This document shows positions 1 through 6,559 of a DNA stretch of 8,260 nt, one piece after another. This stretch comes from Actinomycetota bacterium. Lineage in GTDB: Bacteria > Actinomycetota > Actinomycetes > S36-B12. A program made the position numbers and the translations under genes. The notes beneath the pieces are model-generated. The model was not told the origin of the DNA and made no database searches. It was given only the letters and a program-made list of their open reading frames with translations. The stretch lies in NCBI GenBank assembly GCA_003506065.1, contig DNXA01000220.1, positions 1-8,260 on the forward strand, written 5' to 3'. Position 1 is the stretch's first letter. Every line of letters begins with the position of its first letter.

Positions 1-119
1 CGCCGGGTCCCTGGCTGGCTACCCGCGAAACCCTCGACCTGATTGTCAGCGGATGGCAGACCATGATGCCGTGGGTACGCTGGCTACGGGCAAATTTAGA
101 TTTCGCACAATTGAATTGA
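1..119 (+). CDS. C-terminal tail of an upstream protein (partial, unidentified)
   Basis: The frame running from the window edge to a TGA at 117-119 encodes about 38 residues, ending in ..RANLDFAQLN. The first half prefers G or C at third codon positions, as the real genes here do, whereas the other plus frames do so less. The visible tail is rich in Trp (four residues) and could form an amphipathic or membrane-associated helix, but no family is recognisable. It would be the last part of a gene lying upstream in the same direction as the peroxidase. With so few residues it could also be chance open frame. Confidence 0.35.
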   Translation, partial: PGPWLATRETLDLIVSGWQTMMPWVRWLRANLDFAQLN

Positions 120-129
120 TGACCGCGTA

Positions 130-135
130 TATATT
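130..135 (+). promoter_or_regulatory. candidate -10 element for the peroxidase gene
   Basis: The hexamer TATATT fits the TANNNT pattern and matches five of six positions of the consensus TATAAT. It lies in the only AT-rich patch (about 128-136) of the gap between the upstream stop at 119 and the peroxidase start at 216. It would give a 5' leader of roughly 75 bases. No convincing -35 box sits 16-18 bases upstream, so this is a weak prediction. Confidence 0.35.
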
Positions 136-215
136 TCTGCTCACGCAGAAAGCGTGCGCAGCTCGCAAGCTCGCTTCACAAGCAACGCGCTGCGGATGAC
201 TTGAATGGGGATAAC

Positions 216-755
216 GTGACGAACACCTTTGACTTCACTGTGAAGGCCGCCGATGGCAATGAGATTTCGCTCGGCGACTACGCGGGCAAGGCCCTGCTCA
301 TTGTGAATGTGGCCAGCAAGTGCGGACTCACTCCACAATATGAGGCGCTGGAAGCCCTCTGCGAGGAGCACAAGGACAAAGGCCTGGAGATCATCGGATT
401 CCCCTGCAATCAATTTGGCGGCCAGGAGCCCGGAACCGATGAGGAGATTCAGGAGTTCTGCTCCTTGACCTACAACGTCTCCTTCCCTGTCATGAGCAAG
501 ATCGATGTCAATGGCGACGAGGCCGATCCGCTGTTCTCTTACCTGCGCGCAGAAGACCCAGGTGATTTTCAGCCGGTGATTCCGCGGCTCTGGGATGCCC
601 TGAAGGAGCGCAATCCGCAGACTTTCGGTACCGACGAAGTCAAGTGGAACTTCACGAAGTTCCTGATTGGCCGCGACGGAAAGGTCATTCGACGCTATGA
701 GCCATACGTGAAGCCAGAGGAGATCGCTTCCGATCTGCCTGCAGTACTGGGTTAA
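216..755 (+). CDS. Glutathione peroxidase family protein (Cys-type, probably thioredoxin-dependent)
   Basis: A 179-residue thiol peroxidase of the GPx family, expected to reduce hydrogen peroxide and organic hydroperoxides in the cytoplasm; no signal peptide is seen. The nucleophile is Cys36 in the ASKCGLT motif, encoded by TGC rather than the UGA selenocysteine codon. The catalytic tetrad is completed by Gln70 in the FGGQEPG motif and Trp144-Asn145 in KWNF. Cys64 lies in the family motif FPCNQF. Cys82 in EFCS sits where thioredoxin-dependent members carry the resolving cysteine, so thioredoxin is a likelier reductant than glutathione; this is inference from family knowledge. Length is normal for bacterial GPx. 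I chose GTG 216, preceded by GGGGA at 207-211, over an in-frame TTG at 201 that would add five residues; both ribosome binding sites are weak. The stop overlaps the stop of the convergent acyltransferase gene. Confidence 0.95.
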   Translation: MTNTFDFTVKAADGNEISLGDYAGKALLIVNVASKCGLTPQYEALEALCEEHKDKGLEIIGFPCNQFGGQEPGTDEEIQEFCSLTYNVSFPVMSKIDVNGDEADPLFSYLRAEDPGDFQPVIPRLWDALKERNPQTFGTDEVKWNFTKFLIGRDGKVIRRYEPYVKPEEIASDLPAVLG

Positions 756-1831
756 GAACCCACTGCAGTGGTCTCTCGCGATCGCTCGCGAGAGACCCAA
801 TCAGGGATCTCAAAGAGGTAGCGCGCGCGATTGTTCAGCGTGATGCGATGCAGCCACAATGCGAAGACAACAACAAAGGCAGTGAAGGCAATCGGGAAGA
901 GCACCGCAAAGACCCAGCCATTGAAGAGCGCGATGTCATCGTTCTTGAACACCTGCTGAAGCATCAGCATGAACGGAAATTGGACGACAAAGATCGGCAG
1001 GGTCTGCGTGCCGATGCGAGAACCGAAGTTGCGTGGTCCGGCGAAATTGATGAGCTTCGAGGACAACATGATTCCGAGCACGATGAAGAGCAACGATGCA
1101 GGCAGAAATGACTGCTCCCAGAACCACGAGACTTCGTAGCGCACAACACCGGCAATAGTCAGGATCACGCTCAACGCCACAATTCGAGGCCAGGTGGCAA
1201 AGCGAGTGATCTGCGTCAGCAGCTCTTTGAAATGCAGGCCGATCAGGAAGAACAGCAGGTTCATCAGAATCTTGACCATCATCGAACCAGTCTCAAGGCT
1301 ATTGAAGTACTCCCGATTGAACTCCAGCAGCGGTGACTTGAACAGATTCAGCAGCACGGCGACACTCAGCAGAATCCAAATTGGCCAACGTCGGGTGACG
1401 CGGGCCAGGAAGAAGTACAGGATCAGGGCGTAGAGATACCAATAGCCGTTGCCCGCAACCAGCAGATTTCTCACGACCCAGCGCAGTTCCTCGAGGATGG
1501 GCAGCGGCGCATAGATGTAGACGAAGGCGAAGAAGATCGAGCACCAGAGCACATAGAGATACGTCATTCCCCATGTGCGTCGGCGTACCTTGCCCCATGG
1601 TTTGCCGATCGCGGCAGTGGCAAGCATTCCGGAGATCAGGAAGAACAGAGCCATCCGCATGGGTTCCAGGACCGTGATCAGCAGCGACCAAGCTGTCTGG
1701 ACTGGCTGGCCGTGTGTCACCGGCTCCATCAGGATGACCGCGTGCGAACCCACCACGACCAGGATCGCCGAGCCCTTGACGAGGTCCATCCATTCGATGC
1801 GAGGACGAGTCTGCGGCATACAACTGATCAT
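752..1831 (-). CDS. Acyltransferase 3 family integral membrane protein
   Basis: A 359-residue polytopic membrane protein of the acyltransferase-3 family (PF01757 type), which transfers acyl groups such as acetyl to exported sugars, glycolipids or cell-wall glycans. The N-terminal signature is present: W14-M-D-L-V-K-G, then His30 in VGSH, matching the family D-x-x-[RK]-G-x(n)-H motif whose His is considered catalytic. A second typical motif, PMRMALFFLISG, lies at 57-68. About ten hydrophobic segments can be seen, at roughly 17-34, 48-73, 89-110, 127-145, 150-164, 186-202, 214-230, 242-258, 277-295 and 305-328. No SGNH domain is fused. The ATG at 1831 is supported by GGGGAG seven bases upstream; the ATG four codons later has no such site. 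The gene stands alone, diverges from the deaminase gene and converges on the peroxidase gene. The acyl acceptor cannot be deduced. Confidence 0.9.
   Translation of the reverse strand: MISCMPQTRPRIEWMDLVKGSAILVVVGSHAVILMEPVTHGQPVQTAWSLLITVLEPMRMALFFLISGMLATAAIGKPWGKVRRRTWGMTYLYVLWCSIFFAFVYIYAPLPILEELRWVVRNLLVAGNGYWYLYALILYFFLARVTRRWPIWILLSVAVLLNLFKSPLLEFNREYFNSLETGSMMVKILMNLLFFLIGLHFKELLTQITRFATWPRIVALSVILTIAGVVRYEVSWFWEQSFLPASLLFIVLGIMLSSKLINFAGPRNFGSRIGTQTLPIFVVQFPFMLMLQQVFKNDDIALFNGWVFAVLFPIAFTAFVVVFALWLHRITLNNRARYLFEIPDWVSRERSRETTAVGS
760..797. terminator. Palindrome plus perfect hairpin at a convergent gene junction (putative bidirectional terminator)
   Basis: Left arm 770-781 (GGTCTCTCGCGA) is exactly complementary to right arm 786-797, giving a 12-bp GC-rich stem with a four-base loop. 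A separate perfect 12-base palindrome, CCACTGCAGTGG, spans 760-771 and shares two bases with the hairpin. The element lies 5 to 42 bases past the peroxidase stop and inside the last codons of the acyltransferase on the other strand. This position suits termination of transcripts from either side. There is no T-run on either strand, so it may act as a Rho-assisted or actinobacterial-type U-less terminator, or as an RNA 3'-end stabiliser. Confidence 0.6.
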
Positions 1832-1838
1832 GCCGCAT

Positions 1839-1844
1839 CTCCCC
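1839..1844 (-). promoter_or_regulatory. Ribosome binding site of the acyltransferase gene
   Basis: On the minus strand GGGGAG ends seven bases before the ATG at 1831, an ideal spacing. It fixes the longer start over the in-frame ATG at 1819. It lies within the 28-base gap between the two divergent start codons and is only two bases from the candidate -10 element of the opposite gene. Confidence 0.7.
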
Positions 1845-1846
1845 GA

Positions 1847-1852
1847 TAGGGT
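1847..1852 (+). promoter_or_regulatory. Candidate -10 element for a leaderless deaminase transcript
   Basis: TAGGGT fits TANNNT and is followed by exactly seven bases before GTG 1860. That spacing would place transcription initiation on the first base of the start codon. Leaderless mRNAs with this arrangement are common in actinobacteria (established knowledge). No good Shine-Dalgarno sequence precedes GTG 1860, which agrees with this reading. No clear -35 box is visible. Confidence 0.4.
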
Positions 1853-1859
1853 CCCAAGA

Positions 1860-2891
1860 GTGAGTGCCCCCCTGGAGATCTCGTCCTACATCTCCGGGCT
1901 GCCGAAGGCTGAGCTGCATGTTCACCTTCAGGGGGCCGCCTCCGTTGCAACCGTCCTCGAACTCGCTCAACGGCACCCCGAAGCCAGCATTCCCACAACG
2001 GAGTCGGAACTGCGCAACTTCTACACCTTCACAGATTTTGCTCATTTCATCGATGTCTACATCGCCGTCAATGAGCTCGTGCGCGCTCCTGCTGACGTCC
2101 AAGCCCTGGTGTTCGGACTGGGTCGCGATCTTGAGCAAGTGCAGGTTCGCTATGCCGAGGTCACCGTCACCCCTGACAGCCATTTGCTCATGGGGATTGC
2201 TCCCGAAGCGCTATCGCAGGCCCTCACGGACGGACGACTTCAGGTGCTTGAAGAGTTCGGCGTCGAACTTGCCTGGATCTTCGACATCCCAGGCGAACTC
2301 GGCTTGGAATCTGGTGTCCGCACGATTGAGTGGGCTGAGCGGCACCTGCCAGACGCCAGCGTCGGATTCGGCCTCGGTGGACCCGAGATCGGCGTCCCAC
2401 GATCGGCCTTCTCCGAGGTCTTCCGCCGGGCCAGCGCACTGGGTCTGGCATCTGTGCCGCACGCCGGCGAGACAACGGGCCCAGACACCATCCGCGAGAG
2501 CCTTGATTGTCTTGATGCCGTGCGAATCGGGCACGGCATCGCCGCAGTCCAGGAGCCGCAGCTCATGGCCGAGCTGATCGAACGAGACATCGTCCTTGAG
2601 GTCTGCCCAACGTCGAATGTCTGCACACGAGCGGTTGCAAATCTGCACGAGCACCCCTTCCCCCAGTTGCGCGAAGCTGGCGTGCGACTGACGTTGAACA
2701 CCGATGACCCAGGAATGTTCGACACCGACTTGAACAAGGAGTACCGAATCGCTCACGAAATCTTCGGCCTGGATGCCTTGGAGTTGACGGAGATCGCACG
2801 CGAATCCGTTCGGGCTTCCTTTGCCGGCCAAGCCACCAAGACTCGATTGCTCGCTGAGATCGACGACTACTCCCGGCAGTTCTCAGTATGA
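1860..2891 (+). CDS. add: Adenosine deaminase family enzyme, possibly aminodeoxyfutalosine deaminase
   Basis: A 343-residue metal-dependent amidohydrolase of the adenosine deaminase family, cytosolic, hydrolysing the 6-amino group of a purine nucleoside. Zinc ligands are visible: His20 and His22 (ELHVHLQG), His201 (HAGE) and Asp282 (NTDDPGMF). Glu204 and His225 (RIGHG) are the expected catalytic acid/base residues and Asp283 follows the metal Asp. True adenosine deaminases have HLDG or HLEG after the first His pair; here the acidic residue is Gln24. From memory, the long motif FTFTDFAHF and the motif GLGGPEIGVPR resemble actinobacterial 6-aminodeoxyfutalosine deaminases of the futalosine menaquinone pathway, so that substrate is a serious alternative. 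Start: GTG 1860 gives the usual family N-terminus; an in-frame ATG at 1830 would add ten residues and overlap the divergent gene. The last codons overlap the next gene (ATGA), so the two are co-translated. Confidence 0.9.
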   Translation: MSAPLEISSYISGLPKAELHVHLQGAASVATVLELAQRHPEASIPTTESELRNFYTFTDFAHFIDVYIAVNELVRAPADVQALVFGLGRDLEQVQVRYAEVTVTPDSHLLMGIAPEALSQALTDGRLQVLEEFGVELAWIFDIPGELGLESGVRTIEWAERHLPDASVGFGLGGPEIGVPRSAFSEVFRRASALGLASVPHAGETTGPDTIRESLDCLDAVRIGHGIAAVQEPQLMAELIERDIVLEVCPTSNVCTRAVANLHEHPFPQLREAGVRLTLNTDDPGMFDTDLNKEYRIAHEIFGLDALELTEIARESVRASFAGQATKTRLLAEIDDYSRQFSV

Positions 2892-4120
2892 GTGTGGCCG
2901 CACCTCACGTGTCTGAAGCAAAGTCTCGCGGAGCCTGGGGGATCGTTGCAGCAGCTTTCGTCATGCTCACTCTCAACACCGGCTTCGGCTTCTATTCTCT
3001 GGGCGCCTTCAGTCGCGCCTACATCGACAACACCGACATCTCGCTGACTGCTGCATCCGCCGGCGCCACGATCTTCCTGCTGAGCAACGGAATCGGTGGC
3101 ATTCCGGTTGCCCGGATCCTGCCGAGGTTCGGACTGCGCAGGGTGATCATCGTCAGCGCCATCATCTCTGCCGGATGTCTTGCCTTGCTTGGAGCAGTGC
3201 AGAACGCCTGGCAGTTGTGGGCGCTGTACTTGGTCTACGGCCTGGTCTCAGCTGGCTTCTCGATGATCCCCGCCTCAACGATGGTGCTCGAACGGTTCGG
3301 CGACAACAAGCTCGCACGACCACTTGCCGTTGCGGCCGCTGGGCTCAGCGTCGGCGGTGCGGTCTTCGCTCCGATCGTGACGTCTGCCGTTCAAGGACAG
3401 GGGCTCACCGCGACAGGTATCGCGATGGGCGCGGTGCTGATTGCCGTACTGATCCCTGTAGCGACCGTGGCCAAGTCATCAAAGGCCAAGGAACTTGCCG
3501 CTGCCTCAACGGGAACGACCACTCCGAACGCGATAGTCGTGGCTCCACCACTCATCACCGGGTCCCGCGTAACTCGGGTCTTCGCAACAGTCTGTGTGGC
3601 ATTCGGTCTGCTGATCATGTCGCAGGTTGCCGCGATCACTCACATGCTCACTCTCGGTGTTGAACGAGGCATCTCGAACACCGCACTTGCTGTATCGCTC
3701 ATTGCTGCCACCTCCGTGGTCGGGCGAGTGCTCGGCATCATTGTGCTTCCGCATGTGCCGCTGAAAGTGCTCAGCTTCTCGATGGCGGTTTTCCAGGTCA
3801 CTTCACTCATGATCATTGCGTTTGCTCATAGCCTTCCCGTACTGATCATCGGTGCCGTGCTCATGGGAGTGACAGTCGGAAACAACCAGGTCTTCATTCC
3901 ACTGTGGATCCTGGGCCTGTTTGGAGCTGAGCGCTACGCCCACTTGTTTGCGCGAGCCAATCTGTTCACCTCGCTCGGCGTTGCGGCGGCACCGCTCTAT
4001 ATCGGGCTCACGCACCAATTCTCTGGGGACTATCTTGTGCCGTTCATGCTGGTCGCAGCCGGTTCAGCCGTCGCTGGCCTGCTGATTGTGACCTTGCCGA
4101 ACACCAGACGAGAGCACTGA
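2888..4120 (+). CDS. MFS transporter, translationally coupled to the deaminase
   Basis: A 410-residue major facilitator superfamily protein with about twelve hydrophobic segments. The TM2-TM3 loop carries a motif-A-like stretch (G71-I-P-V-A-R-I-L-P-R-F-G-L-R-R, 71-85). A hydrophilic central loop at about 196-228 separates the two six-helix halves. The overall look is of the monocarboxylate/oxalate-formate (MCT/OFA-like) part of the superfamily rather than of drug-efflux pumps, though this is a soft judgement. The start ATG overlaps the deaminase stop in an ATGA tetranucleotide, so it is almost certainly in the same operon. This suggests transport of a substrate or product of the deaminase, such as a nucleoside or base; that link is inference from position only. 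No recognisable terminator follows in the 113-base gap to the next gene. Confidence 0.88.
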   Translation: MSVAAPHVSEAKSRGAWGIVAAAFVMLTLNTGFGFYSLGAFSRAYIDNTDISLTAASAGATIFLLSNGIGGIPVARILPRFGLRRVIIVSAIISAGCLALLGAVQNAWQLWALYLVYGLVSAGFSMIPASTMVLERFGDNKLARPLAVAAAGLSVGGAVFAPIVTSAVQGQGLTATGIAMGAVLIAVLIPVATVAKSSKAKELAAASTGTTTPNAIVVAPPLITGSRVTRVFATVCVAFGLLIMSQVAAITHMLTLGVERGISNTALAVSLIAATSVVGRVLGIIVLPHVPLKVLSFSMAVFQVTSLMIIAFAHSLPVLIIGAVLMGVTVGNNQVFIPLWILGLFGAERYAHLFARANLFTSLGVAAAPLYIGLTHQFSGDYLVPFMLVAAGSAVAGLLIVTLPNTRREH

Positions 4121-4233
4121 TCCCTTCCAATAGCCGAGTCTTCGTCGCAGTGATCTCGCAGATTCGCCGCAACGGCTGATGAGTTCATATACGTTGCCCA
4201 CGACCCACCTCATCACTCAACGGCGAGGTACCC

Positions 4234-5484
4234 GTGGAAGACCAAGGCTCGCCCGGCTGGCAACGCAATAACTTTGCCGCCATGTTGGTGAGCTTCCTGC
4301 TGACATCGACATTCTCTTTCACCTACCCCTTCCTACCTCTCTACATACAGCAGATCGATGGCTCATCTGGAGAGCAGGCTGCAATGTGGGCGGGCATCTC
4401 GGTGGGAGCGCAGGGCCTGGGCGCATTCATCTCCGGCCCGATCTGGGGCATTGCCGGAGACCGATACGGGCGCAAGCCAATGCTTGTGCGAGCGTGCTTG
4501 GGCGGTGCAACGGGGCTCCTACTGCTCGGGCTGGCCACATCCACGTGGCAGATCGTCGCCATTCGATTGTTCATCGGGCTCATGGCTGGTTCCGCCGCCG
4601 CCGCAATGGCGCTCATTGCCGCAGGTACGCCCGGCAGGCTCATCCCCAAGGCCATCGGACGACTTCAAGGAGTGAGCCTTGCTGGCCTCGCGCTCGGACC
4701 GGTCATCGCAATCGGATTCGTCGCCTCGCTCGGCTACCGCACCACCTTCATCGTTGCCGGAGTGCTGATGTACTCCGGCTCCATCGTGGCGATGATCATG
4801 ATTCGCGAGCCCAAGCATTCACTTGCTCCCGCCCATTCCACCAAGAAGCAAGGCTTTGGCTCCGTGCTGCGTGCTCCGATCACCTGGGCTGCTCTTGGAC
4901 TCGTGCTGTGCTTGAGCTTCGCGGGACCGATGATTCAACCGATCCTGGCCCCTTACGTCGTCACCATGCTTCCTGCTGGCAGCGATGCCACCGTGATCGT
5001 CGGACTGCTGTTCTTTGGCATCGCAGCCGCAAGCGCTTTCGCTGCTGTTTCGGCCGGACGAATCATTCAGCGCATCGGGATCCAGCTTTCGCTGCTTGGG
5101 GCAACGATCGGCGTCGCACTGTTCCTCTTCCCGATGGGCTTGGTGCAGTCAGTGGGAGTCCTGGCGCTCCTGGTGGTCGTGATGTCGCTCTTCCAGGGCG
5201 TATTGCAGACCAGTTCGGCAACTCTCCTTCCTACTCTGGTTTCGGCGACTGCCTTGAGTTCCATCTTCGGTCTGTATCAGAGCGTGCAGGCCCTGTCCGG
5301 ACAGATGGGCCCGGCAATCGGCGGGATCATTGCTGCCCATATCGGCTTTCGCCCGGTCTTCCCCCTCGCGGCAATCGCACTGCTGCTTCTTGGAATACCG
5401 ATGTTCTGGAACTTCAAACGCGTGGCTGCAAAGACGGCTCCGATTCAGGATGCAGTCGAGATTGATGCGCATCCGCTCAACTAG
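4234..5484 (+). CDS. MFS transporter, DHA1-like efflux type
   Basis: A 416-residue, twelve-helix major facilitator protein. The diagnostic motif A is clear between TM2 and TM3: GPIWGIAGDRYGRKP at 68-82, with Asp76, Arg77, Gly79, Arg80 and Lys81. Arg111 in IRLFIG (TM4) fits motif B. The TM5 stretch GLALGPVIAIG (151-161) resembles motif C, found in drug/H+ antiporters, so proton-driven export of small organic molecules is the best guess; the substrate is unknown. A loop at about 192-212 joins the two halves. The start is GTG 4234, preceded by GAGG at 4224-4227 with six bases spacing. The 113-base gap upstream suggests its own promoter; a poor match (TTCGCC, 17 bases, CATATA at 4186-4191) lies there. 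A 54-base gap separates it from the hydrolase gene. Confidence 0.9.
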   Translation: MEDQGSPGWQRNNFAAMLVSFLLTSTFSFTYPFLPLYIQQIDGSSGEQAAMWAGISVGAQGLGAFISGPIWGIAGDRYGRKPMLVRACLGGATGLLLLGLATSTWQIVAIRLFIGLMAGSAAAAMALIAAGTPGRLIPKAIGRLQGVSLAGLALGPVIAIGFVASLGYRTTFIVAGVLMYSGSIVAMIMIREPKHSLAPAHSTKKQGFGSVLRAPITWAALGLVLCLSFAGPMIQPILAPYVVTMLPAGSDATVIVGLLFFGIAAASAFAAVSAGRIIQRIGIQLSLLGATIGVALFLFPMGLVQSVGVLALLVVVMSLFQGVLQTSSATLLPTLVSATALSSIFGLYQSVQALSGQMGPAIGGIIAAHIGFRPVFPLAAIALLLLGIPMFWNFKRVAAKTAPIQDAVEIDAHPLN

Positions 5485-5526
5485 GTTCGCTGTTGGAGAA
5501 GACCTCACTGGCTCCGCTGGCTGCGA

Positions 5527-5532
5527 TAAATT
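5527..5532 (+). promoter_or_regulatory. Candidate -10 element for a leaderless hydrolase transcript
   Basis: TAAATT fits TANNNT and lies six bases before ATG 5539, which has no Shine-Dalgarno sequence. Transcription would then start at or next to the A of the start codon. This would be the promoter of the hydrolase/DUF6295/VOC cluster. No -35 hexamer with usual spacing is obvious. Confidence 0.45.
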
Positions 5533-5538
5533 CTGGTC

Positions 5539-6282
5539 ATGTCTGAATCAATGACCTCCTCATTCATCATGTTCACTGGCGCCAACGGCGACCAGGTTCA
5601 GGGCTACTTTGTTGAGCCCGATGGCAGCGCTCCTCGCGGTTCAGTCATCGTGATCCATCACATGCCTGGCTTTGATCGGGGATCCAAGGAGATCGCCCGC
5701 CGCTTTGCCACCATGGGATACAACGTCTTGTGCCCCAACCTGTACTGGCGTGAAGCACCTGATGCGGCACCCGACGATGCGGCGGCGGTCGCTCGGGCAA
5801 ACGGTGGTGCGCCAGATGAGCGATTGATTGGTGATGCTGCTGGTGCCGCGGCCTACCTGCGTGCACAGGACAACTCCAACGGCAAGGTCGGCGTCATCGG
5901 CTACTGCTCTGGGGGGAGGCAGTCTGTTCTGGTCGGCTGCACCGTGGATGTCGATGCTGTGGTGGACTGCTACGGCGCCTTTGTCACGGGAACGCCAAGT
6001 GAGCGCTTCCCACTGAAGGTCACCAACCTCGTAGAGCATCTGCCAGCGCTGCGGGCTCCCCTGCTCGGCCTGTTCGGGGACGACGACCAATACCCAAGCC
6101 CGGAGCAGGTCGCCGAGCTTGAGGAAATCCTGGTGCGCGAGGGCAAGACTCACACTCTGGTGAGCTATGCGAACACCGGCCACGCCTTCTTCACCACCGA
6201 TCGAAGTGCCTATCGATTCGAGTCTGCCAATGATGGCTGGGCTCGCATCTCCGACTTCTATGCGACCTACCTTGGAGCCTGA
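5539..6282 (+). CDS. Dienelactone hydrolase family protein
   Basis: A 247-residue cytosolic alpha/beta hydrolase of the dienelactone hydrolase family (carboxymethylenebutenolidase type), acting on lactones or esters. The triad is visible: Cys123 in the nucleophile elbow GYCSGGR, an acidic residue in GLFGDDDQ (181-183, most likely Asp183) and His215 in TGHAF. In the canonical dienelactone hydrolase a Glu near residue 36 primes the nucleophile; here that position reads HHMPG (40-44), with His41 in place of Glu. The same His-His variant is, as far as I recall, common in actinobacterial paralogues whose substrates are unknown. Length is normal. First gene of a tight cluster: the next start codon lies one base after its stop. 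The start ATG 5539 has no ribosome binding site and is probably leaderless; ATG 5551 is an alternative. Confidence 0.92.
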   Translation: MSESMTSSFIMFTGANGDQVQGYFVEPDGSAPRGSVIVIHHMPGFDRGSKEIARRFATMGYNVLCPNLYWREAPDAAPDDAAAVARANGGAPDERLIGDAAGAAAYLRAQDNSNGKVGVIGYCSGGRQSVLVGCTVDVDAVVDCYGAFVTGTPSERFPLKVTNLVEHLPALRAPLLGLFGDDDQYPSPEQVAELEEILVREGKTHTLVSYANTGHAFFTTDRSAYRFESANDGWARISDFYATYLGA

Positions 6283-6283
6283 T

Positions 6284-6550
6284 ATGTGCACATACCTGAC
6301 CGTTCATGCGCCGATTGAAGCCAGCGCCAAGGGCCCGGGCGGACAATGGTTTGCGGCATCGGACGCAGTCGTCTACTTCGACCATCCCGTGCATGCAACT
6401 GCCGACCACACGCTCAACATCGATCTGCCCAACCCGCGTTCAGCAAGCGGCGAACGCATTGCCATAGAGATGACGGCAGCCAGCGCCCGCGAGTTGATGA
6501 AGGCCATTGCCGATGTGCTGGAGACAGTGCCTGCCGAACTGACCGCTTAG
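6284..6550 (+). CDS. Small protein of the DUF6295 type, function unknown
   Basis: An 88-residue protein beginning MCTYLTVHAP. The N-terminal MCTY and the central block with FDHPVHA and HTLNID are, from memory, the hallmark of the uncharacterised actinobacterial DUF6295 family. Asp33, His34, His37, His42, Asn45 and Asp47 form a compact polar cluster that could bind a metal, and Cys2 is nearby in sequence order. The C-terminal third (about 62-83) looks like one amphipathic helix. No signal peptide or membrane segment. The start is secure: ATG 6284 is preceded by GGAG at 6274-6277 with six bases spacing, inside the end of the hydrolase gene. A longer in-frame reading from 6167 would overlap the hydrolase by more than 100 bases and is not needed. 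Co-transcription with hydrolase and VOC genes is very likely. Confidence 0.85.
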   Translation: MCTYLTVHAPIEASAKGPGGQWFAASDAVVYFDHPVHATADHTLNIDLPNPRSASGERIAIEMTAASARELMKAIADVLETVPAELTA

Positions 6551-6559
6551 GAGCAGACC

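Noticed and set aside
157..194. CGCAGC / GCTGCG inverted repeat and AGCTCGCA/AGCTCGCT tandem repeat upstream of the peroxidase
   Set aside because: Only a 6-bp stem with a 26-base loop and a short imperfect repeat; too weak to call a riboswitch, attenuator or operator.
778..785. GCGATCGC octamer, as in cyanobacterial HIP1 repeats
   Set aside because: A single copy, forming the centre and loop of the hairpin; the gene content is not cyanobacterial.
141..800. 219-residue minus-strand open frame across the peroxidase gene
   Set aside because: It is antisense to a clearly recognised GPx gene and shows no family motif or good ribosome binding site.
1299..2183. 294-residue minus-strand open frame spanning the acyltransferase/deaminase start region
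   Set aside because: It overlaps two well-supported genes; its composition (His, Arg, Gly) is that of a shadow frame.
4163..4191. TTCGCC - 17 bases - CATATA as promoter of the second MFS gene
   Set aside because: Both hexamers match consensus poorly; mentioned only as a possibility in that gene's entry.
4386..5465. 359-residue open frame nested inside the second MFS gene in another plus frame
   Set aside because: The product is Arg/His/Cys-rich with no hydrophobic or domain pattern, as expected from a shifted reading of a GC-rich gene; the MFS frame has clear motifs.
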